Shown: in pieces, positions 1 through 8,548 of the stretch | How the letters are laid out: each line of letters begins with the position of its first letter | Numbering within the stretch: position 1 is the stretch's first letter | NCBI RefSeq assembly: GCF_003993775.1 | Contig: NZ_RJRZ01000001.1 | Coordinates: 496,001 to 560,000 of the forward strand | Direction: 5' to 3' | Length of the DNA stretch: 64,000 nucleotides | Origin: Frigidibacter oleivorans | Lineage (GTDB): Bacteria > Pseudomonadota > Alphaproteobacteria > Rhodobacterales > Rhodobacteraceae | Position numbers and translations under genes: made by a program | Notes under the pieces: model-generated | Databases searched by the model: none | What the model was told of the DNA's origin: nothing | What the model saw: only the letters and a program-made list of their open reading frames with translations

Positions 1-532
1 GGTGCTGAACAACCGCTATGTCGAACTGATCTCGGAAGGCTTCGACATGGCGATCCGTATCGGCGAGCTGGAGGATTCCACCCTGCGCGCCCGCAAGCTG
101 ACCGACACGGTGCGCCGGATGATCGGCTCGCCCGACTATTTCGAACGCTACGGCCGGCCGCAGAAGATCGACGACCTGAACGACCACAAGCTGCTGCATT
201 ACTCCAACCAGTCCAGCGCCAATGTCTGGCGGATCACCGCCGCCTCGGGCGAAAAGCGGCAGGTGCGGACGGCGGGCTGGCTGACGGTCAATGACGGGCA
301 GTCGCTGCTGAATGCCGCGGTCTCGGGCCTCGGCATCGCCTACCTGCCCTCGTTCCTCTATGCCGACGCGATGCGCAAGGGGCTGGTCGTGGACGCGATT
401 CCCGAACTGCCGCAAGAGGTTCTGGGCATCTATGCCGTCTATCCGCCGGGCCGGTTCACCCAGCCCAAGGTGCGCGCCTTCATCGACTTCCTGGCCGAGA
501 CTTTTGCGGACAAGGGACCCGATCACTGGTAA
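1..532 (+). CDS. LysR-family transcriptional regulator, C-terminal part (truncated by window edge)
   Basis: The reading frame is open from base 2 and the gene continues beyond the left edge, so the N-terminal helix-turn-helix is not visible. The 176 residues seen form the second half of a LysR substrate-binding domain: the early NRYVELISEGFDMAIRIG segment is the usual strand-turn leading into subdomain II, and the later SGLGIAYLPSF segment is the hinge region typical of CrgA/DsdC-like LysR proteins. The effector and target genes cannot be read from this fragment, since LysR targets usually lie divergent at the missing 5' end. It ends with TAA and converges on an OmpA-domain gene. Confidence 0.85.
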   Translation, partial: VLNNRYVELISEGFDMAIRIGELEDSTLRARKLTDTVRRMIGSPDYFERYGRPQKIDDLNDHKLLHYSNQSSANVWRITAASGEKRQVRTAGWLTVNDGQSLLNAAVSGLGIAYLPSFLYADAMRKGLVVDAIPELPQEVLGIYAVYPPGRFTQPKVRAFIDFLAETFADKGPDHW

Positions 533-569
533 GAACCGGCGGTGCGCCGTGCGCGCCGCGCAATCATCA

Positions 570-587
570 GGGGCGCCGTGCGTCCCC
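570..587 (+). terminator. weak hairpin between convergent genes
   Basis: GGGGCGC and GCGTCCCC pair around a CGT loop with one bulged T, 38 bases after the LysR stop and 21 before the end of the opposing OmpA-domain gene. There is no T-run, so any terminator function is uncertain. Confidence 0.3.
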
Positions 588-607
588 GCAAATCCCGAGG
601 GACTTGC

Positions 608-1636
608 CTACTGGGTCGAGGTCAGCATGGCCTCGACCCGCCTGTTTCTGGCCCGCCCCTCGTCCGTCAGGTTGCTGGCGCGCGGGGCCAGCCAGCCCGC
701 GCCCTCGGCCGACAGGCGCGCGCGGGGCACGCCGTAGCTGTCGACCAGCCGTTCGACCACCGCCTCGGCCCGGGCGCGGGACAGCGCGATATTCGCGGAC
801 AGGCCGCCCGTCGCGTCGGTATGGCCGACCAGCGTCACGCTGCGGTCGGGATGCGCGTCCAGATAGGCGGCCAGCGCCGCAAGCGAGGCGAACGCCCCCT
901 CGGCCAGCCCCGACGCGCCCGAGGCGAAGACGAGGTCGTCCAGCGGCACGGCACCGCGGTCTTCCAGCGCCGCCGCGAAGCCGGCGGCACCGGTATCGGG
1001 CGGGGTTGACGGCCGGTCCGCGCCAGCGCCAGGCGACGCGTCGGTCGCATCGGGCTCCTCGGCCCCGGCGGGCGTGATGGCGGTGACCTGCACATATCCC
1101 GCGGCGTCGGACCGGCTGACCCACAGTTCCAGATACTCGGCTGCCGCGCCCTCGCCCCGGCGGGCGGCGAGATAGCGGTAGTCGCCCAGATCCACATGCA
1201 TGTCCGGTTCCGGCAACAGGAAGCCGCGATAGCGGAAGTCGAAGCCGCCGCAATCGCGCGCCTCGCAGGAATAGAGCGGGGTGAAGCCGAGGGCGACCAG
1301 CCGGTCGCGCAGCGGCGCGAGCAGGGACAGCGTACCCTGCCCCGCCCCGCCCTGGCCCGCCTCCTCCGGCGTCCGCCACGCGCGCCGGTCGATGCGGCCC
1401 TCGAGCTCGATCACCGGGACGCGTCCGCCGGCGAAGGGACCGACCGGCAGGCGATGGCTCGACAGCGGCTCGATGCGCGCCACGGCCAGCTCGCCCCGCT
1501 GGGGGCGCAGCAGCGGCGGCGGCAGGGGCTGGGTCCCATCCGGCGCCGCATCCGGCACCCCCTCCTGCGCAAAGCCGGCCGGGGCGGACAGGATCGCGAC
1601 GGCCAGCAACAGCCGGCGAAGGGCAGAAACGGTCAT
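608..1636 (-). CDS. OmpA-family outer-membrane/periplasmic protein
   Basis: A roughly 342-residue exported protein. The N-terminus has a basic patch (ALRR) and a hydrophobic stretch ending AGFA-QE, a good Sec signal peptide. The last ~110 residues are an OmpA-like peptidoglycan-binding domain: VGHTDATG is the signature, and the terminal RARNRRVEAM matches the family's NRRVE end. The middle has no recognised fold. Such proteins anchor the outer membrane to the cell wall. Start: GTG at 1642 and ATG at 1636 are in frame, and I prefer the ATG because a GGGGTG ribosome site precedes it closely. No obvious operon partner is present, and the gene upstream on this strand ends 48 bases away. Confidence 0.8.
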   Translation of the reverse strand: MTVSALRRLLLAVAILSAPAGFAQEGVPDAAPDGTQPLPPPLLRPQRGELAVARIEPLSSHRLPVGPFAGGRVPVIELEGRIDRRAWRTPEEAGQGGAGQGTLSLLAPLRDRLVALGFTPLYSCEARDCGGFDFRYRGFLLPEPDMHVDLGDYRYLAARRGEGAAAEYLELWVSRSDAAGYVQVTAITPAGAEEPDATDASPGAGADRPSTPPDTGAAGFAAALEDRGAVPLDDLVFASGASGLAEGAFASLAALAAYLDAHPDRSVTLVGHTDATGGLSANIALSRARAEAVVERLVDSYGVPRARLSAEGAGWLAPRASNLTDEGRARNRRVEAMLTSTQ

Positions 1637-1690
1637 CCGCACCCCATGCCAGAACAGGCCCTCCGGCCCGCCATCATCGAAACCCGGGCG

Positions 1691-2392
1691 TCATCGCACC
1701 CTGTAGTGGTAGGCGCCCGCAATCTCCAGCCCCAGCCCGGAATAGAGCGCGCGCGCCGGCGCGTTCCCGCTAGTGACGGCCAGCGCGATCCGCGCGCAGC
1801 CCCGGGCCTGCGCCCATTGCGCCGCCGCCCGCATCATCTGCCGTGCCAGCCCCCGCCGGCGCCAGGGCGGCAGCACCTCGACGGCATGCACCATCGCCAG
1901 ATCGCCCGCACGGGCCACGAAGGCCGCACCCGCGGCACGATCCTCGATGCGCCCCAGGATCGCCGTCTTGTCGCCCCCCACGCGGGCCATCACCGCCAGC
2001 CGTTCCGGCCCGATCCCCTGTTCGGCCCACAGATCGCGCTGGATCGCCAGCGGCGGCCAGACATCGAAGGCGGTCACCGGCGTCAGCACGCCCGCCGCCA
2101 CGGCATCGACCGGCCCGGCCATCAGCAGCACCGGATCGACCAGGCGATAGCCCGCCGCCTCCAGCCGCGCATCCAGCGCCTCCTGCCCCGGACGGATCAT
2201 CGCCAGCGCCGGCTGGCCCAGGGCCTGCTGCGCCGCCTCCATCGCCGCGATGTCGGCATCCGGCCGGGCGGTGCTGGCGGCCGAGACGCGCTTGCCGCCG
2301 CCCCGCCCCTCGCGCAGCAGCCAGTCGCCGGCGCGGTGCAGCGCCGCCGCGGGCCAGGTCGCGTCCATCGCCTCGAACAGATCGTCGGTCAC
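1691..2392 (-). CDS. GNAT-family N-acetyltransferase
   Basis: A 233-residue protein. The C-terminal ~100 residues are a GNAT acetyl-CoA domain, with VLPPWRRRGLARQMMRA as motif A (R/Q-x-x-G-x-G/A pyrophosphate loop) followed by ALAVTSGNAPARALYSGLGL as motif B. The N-terminal half is less conserved, as in two-domain GNATs. The substrate cannot be inferred. It starts with GTG inside the stop codon of the CinA-like gene (GTGA overlap), so the two are translationally coupled. It may modify a small molecule or protein; no link to the partner's pterin-binding role is evident. Confidence 0.8.
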   Translation of the reverse strand: MTDDLFEAMDATWPAAALHRAGDWLLREGRGGGKRVSAASTARPDADIAAMEAAQQALGQPALAMIRPGQEALDARLEAAGYRLVDPVLLMAGPVDAVAAGVLTPVTAFDVWPPLAIQRDLWAEQGIGPERLAVMARVGGDKTAILGRIEDRAAGAAFVARAGDLAMVHAVEVLPPWRRRGLARQMMRAAAQWAQARGCARIALAVTSGNAPARALYSGLGLEIAGAYHYRVR

Positions 2393-3117
2393 GCGGGCCC
2401 ACCGAAGGCATCGGCCAGCGCCGTCATCGCCGCCGACACCGCCTCGGCCTCGGGGCCGCGCACCACGAGGTTGGTGCCATAGGCCCCGTCCTGCACGAAG
2501 GGGTAAGAGCCCATGCTGACGCCCGGATGCGCGGCGGCGAGTTCCCCCAGACGGCCCGCCACCTCGCCCTCGGGCCGCATCACCCGCAGCGACTGCGACA
2601 ATAGCGGCCGCCCGCCGGTGATCCGCGGCAGGACCGAGGCGACCATCGCCTGAAACACCTGCGGCACACCCGCCATCACATGGACATTGCCGATGGTGAA
2701 GCCGGGGGCGATCGACACCGGGTTGTCGATCAGATCGGCGCCGTCCGGGATACGGGCCATCCGCATCCGCGACTCGTTGAACTCCACCCCGCGCTTGTCG
2801 TAATGCGCGGCCATCAGCGCCCGCGCGTCGTCCCGCACCCCGATCGCCGCGCCGAAGGCCGCGGCCACCGCATCGGCGGTGATGTCGTCATGGGTGGGGC
2901 CGATCCCGCCCGAGGTGAACAGATGGTCGTGCCCCGCGCGCAGCGCGTTCACCGCCGCAACGATGGCCGCGTGATCGTCGGGCACCACCCGGATCTCGCG
3001 CAGGTCCACGCCCACCCGCGCCAGTTCCTGGGCCAGGAAATGCGCATTTCCCTCGCGCGTGCGGCCCGACAGGATCTCGTCCCCGATCACGAGGATGGCG
3101 GCGGTGGGGTTGGGCAT
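2389..3117 (-). CDS. Molybdopterin-binding / CinA N-terminal-like protein
   Basis: A 242-residue protein of the MoCF (MoaB/Mog/CinA-N) family. Early residues ILVIGDEILSG and the central TSGGIGPTHDDIT loop are the family's hallmark nucleotide/pterin-binding segments. The C-terminal PncC-type nicotinamide-nucleotide amidase domain of full-length CinA (about 410 residues) is absent, so this is the short form common in alphaproteobacteria and often annotated competence/damage-inducible protein A. It may have ADP-ribose pyrophosphatase-like activity, by analogy with CinA. ATG start. First gene of a two-gene unit with the GNAT gene, divergent from methionine aminopeptidase. Confidence 0.85.
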   Translation of the reverse strand: MPNPTAAILVIGDEILSGRTREGNAHFLAQELARVGVDLREIRVVPDDHAAIVAAVNALRAGHDHLFTSGGIGPTHDDITADAVAAAFGAAIGVRDDARALMAAHYDKRGVEFNESRMRMARIPDGADLIDNPVSIAPGFTIGNVHVMAGVPQVFQAMVASVLPRITGGRPLLSQSLRVMRPEGEVAGRLGELAAAHPGVSMGSYPFVQDGAYGTNLVVRGPEAEAVSAAMTALADAFGGPA

Positions 3118-3241
3118 CGCGGATCTCCGGCTGGCGGCTCTGCCAAGGGTATAGGCCCGACCCCCGCGCTCGGAAAGGCCGCAGGTCTGGCCAAGGGCGC
3201 AATTGTCCCTTATCTAGTCCGCGTTGCAGGGAAGGGATGAC

Positions 3242-4054
3242 GTGGTGGACGATCCGCGCGGCCGGCTGACGAAGGACGGCATCAGGATTTACGAGCGGGG
3301 CGATTTCGCCGGGATGCAGGCGGCCGGCGAATGCGCGGCGCGCATCCTCGACGAGGTGGCGCCGCTGGTGCAGCCGGGCGCCACCACCGAGGCGCTGGAC
3401 GACTTCATCCGCAACCGCGTCACCGAACTGGGCGCCACCTCGGCCACCATCGGCTATCGCGGCTATCGCCATGCCAGCTGCATCAGCGTCAATCACGTCG
3501 TCTGCCACGGCATCCCGGGGCCGAAGGTGCTGAAGGACGGCGACATCCTCAACATCGACGTGACCGTGATCCTCGACGGCTGGTTCGGCGATACCAGCCG
3601 GATGTATGTGGCCGGCACGCTCAGCCGCAAGGCGGAACGGCTGCTCGACGTCACCCATGACGCGCTGATGATCGGGATCGAGAAGGTGAAGCCCGGCAAT
3701 ACCTTCGGCGACATCGGCCACGCGATCCAGACCTACGTCGAATCGCAGCGGATGAGCGTGGTGCGCGATTTCTGCGGCCATGGCGTGGGCCGGGTGTTCC
3801 ACGCGCCGCCGAACGTGCTGCATTACGGCCGCCCCGGCACCGGCGCCACGCTGGAGGAAGGCATGATCTTCACCATCGAGCCGATGGTGAACCTTGGCCG
3901 CCCCGAAACCAAGGTGCTGGCCGACGACTGGACCGCCGTGACCCGGGACAAGAGCCTGTCGGCGCAGTACGAACATTCGGTGGGCGTGACGGCCGACGGC
4001 TGCGAGATCTTCACCCTCAGCCCCGGCGGGCGGTTCCACCCCACCTGGGGCTAG
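3242..4054 (+). CDS. map: Type I methionine aminopeptidase
   Basis: Removes the initiator methionine from nascent proteins in the cytosol. The five metal ligands of the pita-bread fold are visible: the Asp in NIDVTV, the Asp in GDTSRMY, the His in CGHGVG, the Glu in FTIEPM and the Glu in QYEHSVGV. The active-site His is in the YRHASCISVNHVVCHG segment. The length of ~270 residues fits type I enzymes. Start: an in-frame TTG lies at 3224, but GGGAAGGGATGAC sits ideally for GTG at 3242 (or the next codon, 3245). Divergent from the cinA-like gene and convergent with rpsU. Confidence 0.93.
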   Translation: MVDDPRGRLTKDGIRIYERGDFAGMQAAGECAARILDEVAPLVQPGATTEALDDFIRNRVTELGATSATIGYRGYRHASCISVNHVVCHGIPGPKVLKDGDILNIDVTVILDGWFGDTSRMYVAGTLSRKAERLLDVTHDALMIGIEKVKPGNTFGDIGHAIQTYVESQRMSVVRDFCGHGVGRVFHAPPNVLHYGRPGTGATLEEGMIFTIEPMVNLGRPETKVLADDWTAVTRDKSLSAQYEHSVGVTADGCEIFTLSPGGRFHPTWG

Positions 4055-4084
4055 GCCGGGCGGACGGGCCGACCGCCACCCATG

Positions 4085-4116
4085 AAAAACCCCCGCGAGC
4101 CTTCGCCCCGGGGGTT
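4085..4116 (-). terminator. Rho-independent terminator of rpsU
   Basis: On the minus strand AACCCCCG (4088-4095) pairs with CGGGGGTT (4109-4116) around a 13-base loop, and the stem runs directly into TTTTTC. It lies 66 bases after the rpsU stop and ends transcription coming from rpsU; from the other side it may also limit map read-through. Confidence 0.75.
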
Positions 4117-4182
4117 GATCGTGATTGCGGGTTTCCCCGCCAGCGTCACAGGGCCTTGCGGCCCGCCAGCCGTCGAATTCGC

Positions 4183-4389
4183 TCAGAGAGCGCCTTCGCG
4201 TTGGGCCTTCTTGCGCGCCAGTTTGCGGGCGCGGCGGACGGCCTCGGCCTTCTCGCGGGCTTTCTTCACGGACGGTTTCTCGAAATGCTGCTTGAGCTTC
4301 ATTTCGCGGAACACGCCCTCGCGCTGAAGTTTCTTCTTCAGGGCACGAAGCGCCTGTTCGACATTGTTGTCGCGAACGCTGACCTGCAT
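4183..4389 (-). CDS. rpsU: 30S ribosomal protein S21
   Basis: A 68-residue, very basic protein matching bacterial S21 from end to end: MQVSVRDNN at the start, the EGVFREMK core, and an Arg/Lys/Ala-rich tail. S21 sits on the small-subunit platform near the anti-Shine-Dalgarno helix and helps initiation. ATG start with an AGGAAGGTGG purine tract some 11-20 bases upstream. It is divergent from the COQ9-family gene, an arrangement conserved in alphaproteobacteria and the origin of that family's name 'rpsU-divergently transcribed protein'. Confidence 0.97.
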   Translation of the reverse strand: MQVSVRDNNVEQALRALKKKLQREGVFREMKLKQHFEKPSVKKAREKAEAVRRARKLARKKAQREGAL

Positions 4390-4442
4390 GTGGTTGTCAC
4401 CACCTTCCTAAGTTAGAGTTGCATGTCCTTGCAGGAAGCCGC

Positions 4443-4471
4443 CCTATATCAGCGGGACCGGACCTTGTCCA
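4443..4471 (-). promoter_or_regulatory. Sigma-70-type promoter of rpsU
   Basis: Minus strand: TGGACA (4466-4471) then exactly 17 bases then TATAGG (4443-4448). The -35 matches five of six consensus bases and the -10 four. The predicted start lies near 4436, giving a leader of about 47 bases to the rpsU ATG. Confidence 0.5.
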
Positions 4472-4511
4472 CTGTCCCGACACCCGGAACCCGCAACCCG
4501 GAGACCGCGCC

Positions 4512-5249
4512 ATGACCACCGATCCGACCGGCCCCGAAGCCGCCCGCGACAGCCGCACCGCGGCCGAACCGCCCACCCTTGCCGCCACGCGCGAGGCGTT
4601 GCTGGACGCGGCCCTGCCGCATGTCGTCTTCGACGGCTGGACCGAGCCCACCTTCCGCGCCGCCGCCCGCGATGCCGGCGTCGACCTGCCGATGGCGCGG
4701 CTGGCCTGCCCGCGCGGCGGGCTCGACCTTGCCGTGGCCTATCACCGGCGCGGCGACGCGGCGATGCGCCTGGCGCTGGCGCAGGAGGATCTGGCCGAAT
4801 GGCGCTTTCGCGACCGGGTGGCGCGGGCCGTGCGGCTGCGGCTGGAGACCGCCGACCGCGAGGCGGTGCGCCGGGGGATGACGCTGTTCGCCCTGCCGCA
4901 GAACGCGGCCACCGGCAGCCGGCTGGTCTGGGACACGGCAGACGCGATCTGGACCGCGCTCGGCGACACGGCCGAGGATCTGAACTGGTACACCAAGCGC
5001 GCGACGCTGGCCGCGGTCTATTCCTCGACCGTGCTCTACTGGCTGGGCGACGACAGCGAGGGGCAGGCGGCGACCTGGGCCTTCCTCGACCGGCGCATCG
5101 ACAACGTGATGCAGATCGAGAAGGCCAAGGCGCAGGTGCGCGAGAACCGCCTGCTGCACACGCTGTTCGCCGGTCCGATCTGGCTGGCCGGCCAGATCAA
5201 GCCGCCGCGCCGCACCGATGACCTGCCCGGCCGGGAAGGTTCGTTGTGA
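4512..5249 (+). CDS. COQ9-family ubiquinone-biosynthesis protein
   Basis: A 245-residue protein of the COQ9 / rpsU-divergent family. COQ9 binds lipids and presents ubiquinone intermediates to the DMQ hydroxylase. The N-terminal part resembles a TetR-type helical fold (ALLDAALPHVVFDGWTEPTFRAAARDAG), and the NWYTKRATLAAVYSSTVLYWLGD segment is the most conserved stretch of the family. Start: ATG at 4512 has GGAG eight bases upstream; the in-frame codons further upstream lie in the divergent promoter region. It overlaps the following quinone oxidoreductase by four bases, suggesting a quinone-related pair. Confidence 0.88.
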   Translation: MTTDPTGPEAARDSRTAAEPPTLAATREALLDAALPHVVFDGWTEPTFRAAARDAGVDLPMARLACPRGGLDLAVAYHRRGDAAMRLALAQEDLAEWRFRDRVARAVRLRLETADREAVRRGMTLFALPQNAATGSRLVWDTADAIWTALGDTAEDLNWYTKRATLAAVYSSTVLYWLGDDSEGQAATWAFLDRRIDNVMQIEKAKAQVRENRLLHTLFAGPIWLAGQIKPPRRTDDLPGREGSL

Positions 5250-6250
5250 GCGGCGGGTCGGCCGGCGCGCTGCCCGCAACGATGCGCGCGATGCATATCG
5301 CCGCCCCCGGCGGGCCCGAGGCGCTGCAACCGACGGACTGGCCCGTGCCCGAACCCGGCGCGGGGCAGATCCTGATCCGCATCGCCTGGGCCGGGGTGAA
5401 CCGGCCCGACGCGCTGCAACGGGCCGGGGCCTACGATCCGCCGCCCGGCGCCTCGCCCCTGCCGGGGCTGGAGGCGGCGGGCCATGTCGCCGCGCTCGGC
5501 CCCGGCGTCACGGGATGGGAACTGGGCGACCCGGTTTGCGCGCTGCTGCCGGGCGGAGGATATGCGGAATATGCCGTCACCTCCGCCGCCCATGCGCTGC
5601 CGGTGCCGCAGGGGATGGCGCTGCGCGAGGCCGCCTGCCTGCCGGAAACCCTGTTCACCGTCTGGTCGAACGTGGTCACGCGGGGCGGGCTGCGCGCGGG
5701 CGAACGGTTTCTGGTGCATGGCGGATCGTCGGGCATCGGCACCACGGCGATCCAGCTGGCCCGCGCGCTTGGCGCCCGCGTCTTCGCCACCGCCGGATCG
5801 CCGGCCAAATGTGCCGCCTGCGCGGAACTGGGCGCCACCGCCATCAACTACCGCGAGGAGGATTTCGTCGAGGTGCTGCGCGCCGAGGACGGGGCCGACC
5901 TGATCCTCGACATGGTGGGCGGCAGCTATATCCCGCGCAACCTGCGCGCGCTGGCCGATGACGGGCGGCTGGTGATGATCGCCTTCCTCGAAGGCCGGAC
6001 GGCCGAGGTGAACTTCGCGCAGATCATGGCCCGGCGGCTGACGGTGACGGGATCGACCCTGCGCCCACAATCCGAACTCGCCAAGGCCCGCATCGCCGCC
6101 GACCTGCGCACCCAGGTCTGGCCGCTGATCGAGGCGGGCCGCCTGTCGCCGGTGATGGACAGCGAATTCCCGCTGGACCGCGCGGCCGAGGCCCATGCCC
6201 GGATGGAAAGCTCCGGCCATATCGGCAAGATCGTGCTGAAGGTAGCCTGA
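5246..6250 (+). CDS. NAD(P)H quinone oxidoreductase, PIG3/zeta-crystallin type
   Basis: A 334-residue member of the medium-chain dehydrogenase/reductase superfamily. It has an N-terminal GroES-like domain (WAGVNRPDALQRAGAY) and a Rossmann domain with HGGSSGIGTTAIQLARALGA as the NADPH-binding loop. No zinc-binding cysteine set is present, as expected for quinone oxidoreductases; the family reduces quinones with NADPH. Start: GTG at 5246 overlaps the COQ9 stop and has GGGAAGG at a proper distance, whereas ATG at 5282 matches the usual family N-terminus but lacks a ribosome site. The coupling hints at a role in quinone redox balance. Confidence 0.88.
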   Translation: MSGGSAGALPATMRAMHIAAPGGPEALQPTDWPVPEPGAGQILIRIAWAGVNRPDALQRAGAYDPPPGASPLPGLEAAGHVAALGPGVTGWELGDPVCALLPGGGYAEYAVTSAAHALPVPQGMALREAACLPETLFTVWSNVVTRGGLRAGERFLVHGGSSGIGTTAIQLARALGARVFATAGSPAKCAACAELGATAINYREEDFVEVLRAEDGADLILDMVGGSYIPRNLRALADDGRLVMIAFLEGRTAEVNFAQIMARRLTVTGSTLRPQSELAKARIAADLRTQVWPLIEAGRLSPVMDSEFPLDRAAEAHARMESSGHIGKIVLKVA

Positions 6251-6258
6251 CGCCCGCC

Positions 6259-6906
6259 CTAGCGCACGCCCGGCAGCAGCGCGTCGGTCATCCGGCAGTC
6301 GCGCGCCACGTCGCTGCCGCAGGGGCGCGGCGCGAGGTCGCGGGTCAGGCAGATCCGCACCTCGCGGATCATGCCGCCGCCGCAGGTGACGGTGACGCCG
6401 TCCGCCGCGAGGTCGGGGTTGGACTCCAGAAACGCCTCCTCGACCACGCGGGCGGGCAGGCGCACGTCGCGGTCGAGGTCGCGCAGCACCTGCGGTATCT
6501 CGACGCGGGCAAAGGCCTCGCGCGACAGGCGGAAATAACCCGCGGCGTCGACGCCCGAACAGCGGCCATGCTTCTGCCATTCGTGCCAGGCGAGGCCCGA
6601 GGACCCCATGATATCGGCCATCGCCGCGGTCTCGGCCCGGGACGGGTCGCGCGCCGTGCTGCGGCAGTCCGAAGGCCAGCCGACCTCGTGCTGCGGCCAC
6701 AGCCCGTGCAGGATGAAGGCATGGTCGTGGCGGGGATCGCACTGATCCTCGCCCCGCGCATCGCCCTCGGCCAGGCAGAAGCTCGACGACCAGGACAGCG
6801 CCATCACATAGTAGGCGAACTCCCCCGGCCGGTCGGCGGCGGCGGGCCGCGCCAGCATCGCGAGGACCGCCAGAACCAGCGCGGCGGGGGTGGCAAAGTG
6901 GCGCAT
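6259..6906 (-). CDS. Secreted ribonuclease T2 family protein
   Basis: A 215-residue exported RNase. The N-terminus MRHFATPAALVLAVLAMLARPAAA is a Sec signal. Both active-site blocks are intact: CAS I as FILHGLWPQ and CAS II as WHEWQKHGRC, with the catalytic histidines, the Glu and the Lys. Several cysteines can form the disulfides expected in the periplasm. T2 enzymes cleave single-stranded RNA via 2',3'-cyclic phosphate and probably scavenge phosphate or nucleosides. It stands alone: convergent with the quinone oxidoreductase (8 bases between stops) and divergent from trcR. Confidence 0.93.
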   Translation of the reverse strand: MRHFATPAALVLAVLAMLARPAAADRPGEFAYYVMALSWSSSFCLAEGDARGEDQCDPRHDHAFILHGLWPQHEVGWPSDCRSTARDPSRAETAAMADIMGSSGLAWHEWQKHGRCSGVDAAGYFRLSREAFARVEIPQVLRDLDRDVRLPARVVEEAFLESNPDLAADGVTVTCGGGMIREVRICLTRDLAPRPCGSDVARDCRMTDALLPGVR

Positions 6907-7034
6907 TTCCTCTTCCCTCGGGCGGTCAACGGCACTATATGGGCCGATGACTTCCCCCGAAAACGAGGAAAGGCGGCGCCCCGGGCCCGCAGCCGTTTTC
7001 CCGGCACGGGAGAGATTTGTAAAGGAGTGATCCG

Positions 7035-7787
7035 ATGTCGAAACCTCTGATGGCCAAGGCGACCGCCGTCTGGCTGGTGGACAACACCACGCTCAGCTTC
7101 AAGCAGATCGCCGATTTCTGCGGGATGCACGAGCTGGAGGTGCAGGGGATTGCCGATGGCGACGTAGCCACCGGCGTCAAGGGCTTCGACCCGATCGCGA
7201 ACAGCCAGCTCGACCAGGCCGAGATCGACAAGGGCGAGAAGGACCCGCTCTACAAGCTGCGGCTGAAGCATAACCCGGCCGCCGCGGGCGAAGAGAAACG
7301 CCGCGGCCCACGCTATACCCCGCTGTCCAAGCGGCAGGACCGGCCGAACGCGATCCTGTGGCTGGTGAAGTTCCACCCGGAACTGCCCGACGCGACCATC
7401 GCCAAGCTGATCGGCACCACCAAGCCCACCATCCAGGCGATCCGCGAACGCACCCACTGGAACATCGCCAACATGCAGCCGATCGACCCGGTGGCGCTTG
7501 GCCTGTGCCGGCAGTCGGAACTCGACCTCGCGGTGCAGAAGGCGGCGAAGAAGCGCGCGACCGAGGGCGTGGCCCTGTCTGACGACGAGCGGCGCAAGCT
7601 CCTGTCCACCGAACAGTCGCTGGGCATGGCGCCGGAACCGCGCATCCCTTCCTCGATCGCCGGGCTCGAGAACTTCACCCTGACCCGCCGCGAGGACGAG
7701 GAAGCCGCGCCCAAGGACTTCTCCGACGCCGACAGCTTCTTCAACCTGCCGGGCGGGGATGAGGACGAGGACGAGGACGACAAGTAA
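7035..7787 (+). CDS. trcR: Cell-cycle transcriptional regulator TrcR (DUF1013)
   Basis: A 250-residue protein conserved almost only in alphaproteobacteria. The N-terminal ~70 residues (MAKATAVWLVDNTTLSFKQI onward) and the central LVKFHPELPDATIAKLIGTTKPTIQAI segment look like two helix-turn-helix-like units, and the C-terminus ends in an acidic Asp/Glu run (DEDEDEDDK). The family is linked to CtrA/GcrA-era cell-cycle control. An AAAGGAGTGAT ribosome site precedes the ATG perfectly. The direct DNA target is not known to me. A monocistronic gene divergent from RNase T2. Confidence 0.85.
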   Translation: MSKPLMAKATAVWLVDNTTLSFKQIADFCGMHELEVQGIADGDVATGVKGFDPIANSQLDQAEIDKGEKDPLYKLRLKHNPAAAGEEKRRGPRYTPLSKRQDRPNAILWLVKFHPELPDATIAKLIGTTKPTIQAIRERTHWNIANMQPIDPVALGLCRQSELDLAVQKAAKKRATEGVALSDDERRKLLSTEQSLGMAPEPRIPSSIAGLENFTLTRREDEEAAPKDFSDADSFFNLPGGDEDEDEDDK

Positions 7788-7813
7788 CCGTCGGCCGCGG
7801 CCCGGGCCGCGGC

Positions 7814-7867
7814 GGGGGGTTTCGCACCCCCCGCACCCCCCGCGGGATATTTGTGCCGACAAGAAGC
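7814..7867 (+). repeat. Intergenic hairpin + GGATA-tail element, copy A
   Basis: GGGGGGT (7814-7820), loop TTCGC, ACCCCCC (7826-7832), then a C-rich linker and GCGGGATATTTGTGCCGACAAGAAG. Copy B (35270-35324) shares the TTCGC loop, the C-rich linker, GCGGGATA and GCCGACAAGAAG, though the genes around them are unrelated; copy C is more distant. Here the element lies 3' of trcR and could form the first of two stem-loops ending its transcript. Confidence 0.7.
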
Positions 7868-7870
7868 AGC

Positions 7871-7900
7871 AGGCCCGCCTCCGGGAAGGATGCGGGCCTT
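7871..7900 (+). terminator. Stem-loop between trcR and mscL
   Basis: AGGCCCGC (7871-7878) pairs with GCGGGCCT (7892-7899) around a 13-base loop. It follows the repeat element and lies between convergent trcR and mscL. The T-run is poor (TTGTCATT), so efficiency is uncertain. Confidence 0.4.
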
Positions 7901-7968
7901 GTCATTCCGGTCGCCTGCCATGCTGCGGCGGGCTTCTTGCCCGAGGGCACCCCCGTCGCGACGGCCGG

Positions 7969-8406
7969 TCAGACCGGGCGGGATTTCAGCAGGTCGCGGA
8001 TTTCGGTCAGCAGCTGCTCCGACGAGGGGGCGGCGGGTTTCTGCTCGGGCGGCGCCTCTTCCGCCTTCTTGTGCGCGGCTTCCTTCACGCGGTTGACCAT
8101 CTTGACCAGCAGGAACACCACGAAGGCGACGATCAGGAAGTTGATCACCGCGGTGAGGAAGCTGCCATAGGCGAAGACCGGCGCGCCCGCCTCTTTCGCG
8201 GCGGCAAGGCTGGCGTAGTCGCCGTCGCCCAGATTGATGAACAGGTTGGAAAAATCGATGCCGCCGGTGATGACGCCGATCACCGGGTTGATGAGGTCCG
8301 CCACCATCGAGGTGACGATGGCGGTGAAAGCGGCACCGATGATGATCCCTACGGCCATGTCCATGACATTGCCGCGTGCGATGAAATCCCTGAATTCCTT
8401 GAGCAC
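7969..8406 (-). CDS. mscL: Large-conductance mechanosensitive channel MscL
   Basis: A homopentameric inner-membrane safety valve that opens under hypo-osmotic shock. It carries the family N-terminus [30 protein letters not shown] (first helix plus pore-lining TM1), a periplasmic loop, TM2 ([22 protein letters not shown]) and a charged cytoplasmic helix. Start: GTG at 8439 is possible, but GTG at 8406 puts the protein at the canonical first residue (MLKEF) and has GGGGGC upstream, giving about 145 residues, so I use it. Convergent with trcR. Confidence 0.93.
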   Translation of the reverse strand: MLKEFRDFIARGNVMDMAVGIIIGAAFTAIVTSMVADLINPVIGVITGGIDFSNLFINLGDGDYASLAAAKEAGAPVFAYGSFLTAVINFLIVAFVVFLLVKMVNRVKEAAHKKAEEAPPEQKPAAPSSEQLLTEIRDLLKSRPV

Positions 8407-8548
8407 GTTACGCCCCCGATCACTGTCCGTTGCATTCACGCGGCACTTGTGCGCCTGCGCAGGTCGACCCTAGCAGATTTGCGCCCCGCAAGGGGTTCTT
8501 TTCGCCGCACCGGCCGCTAGGCTGCCCCCGGAAACCGAGGAGACCGCC

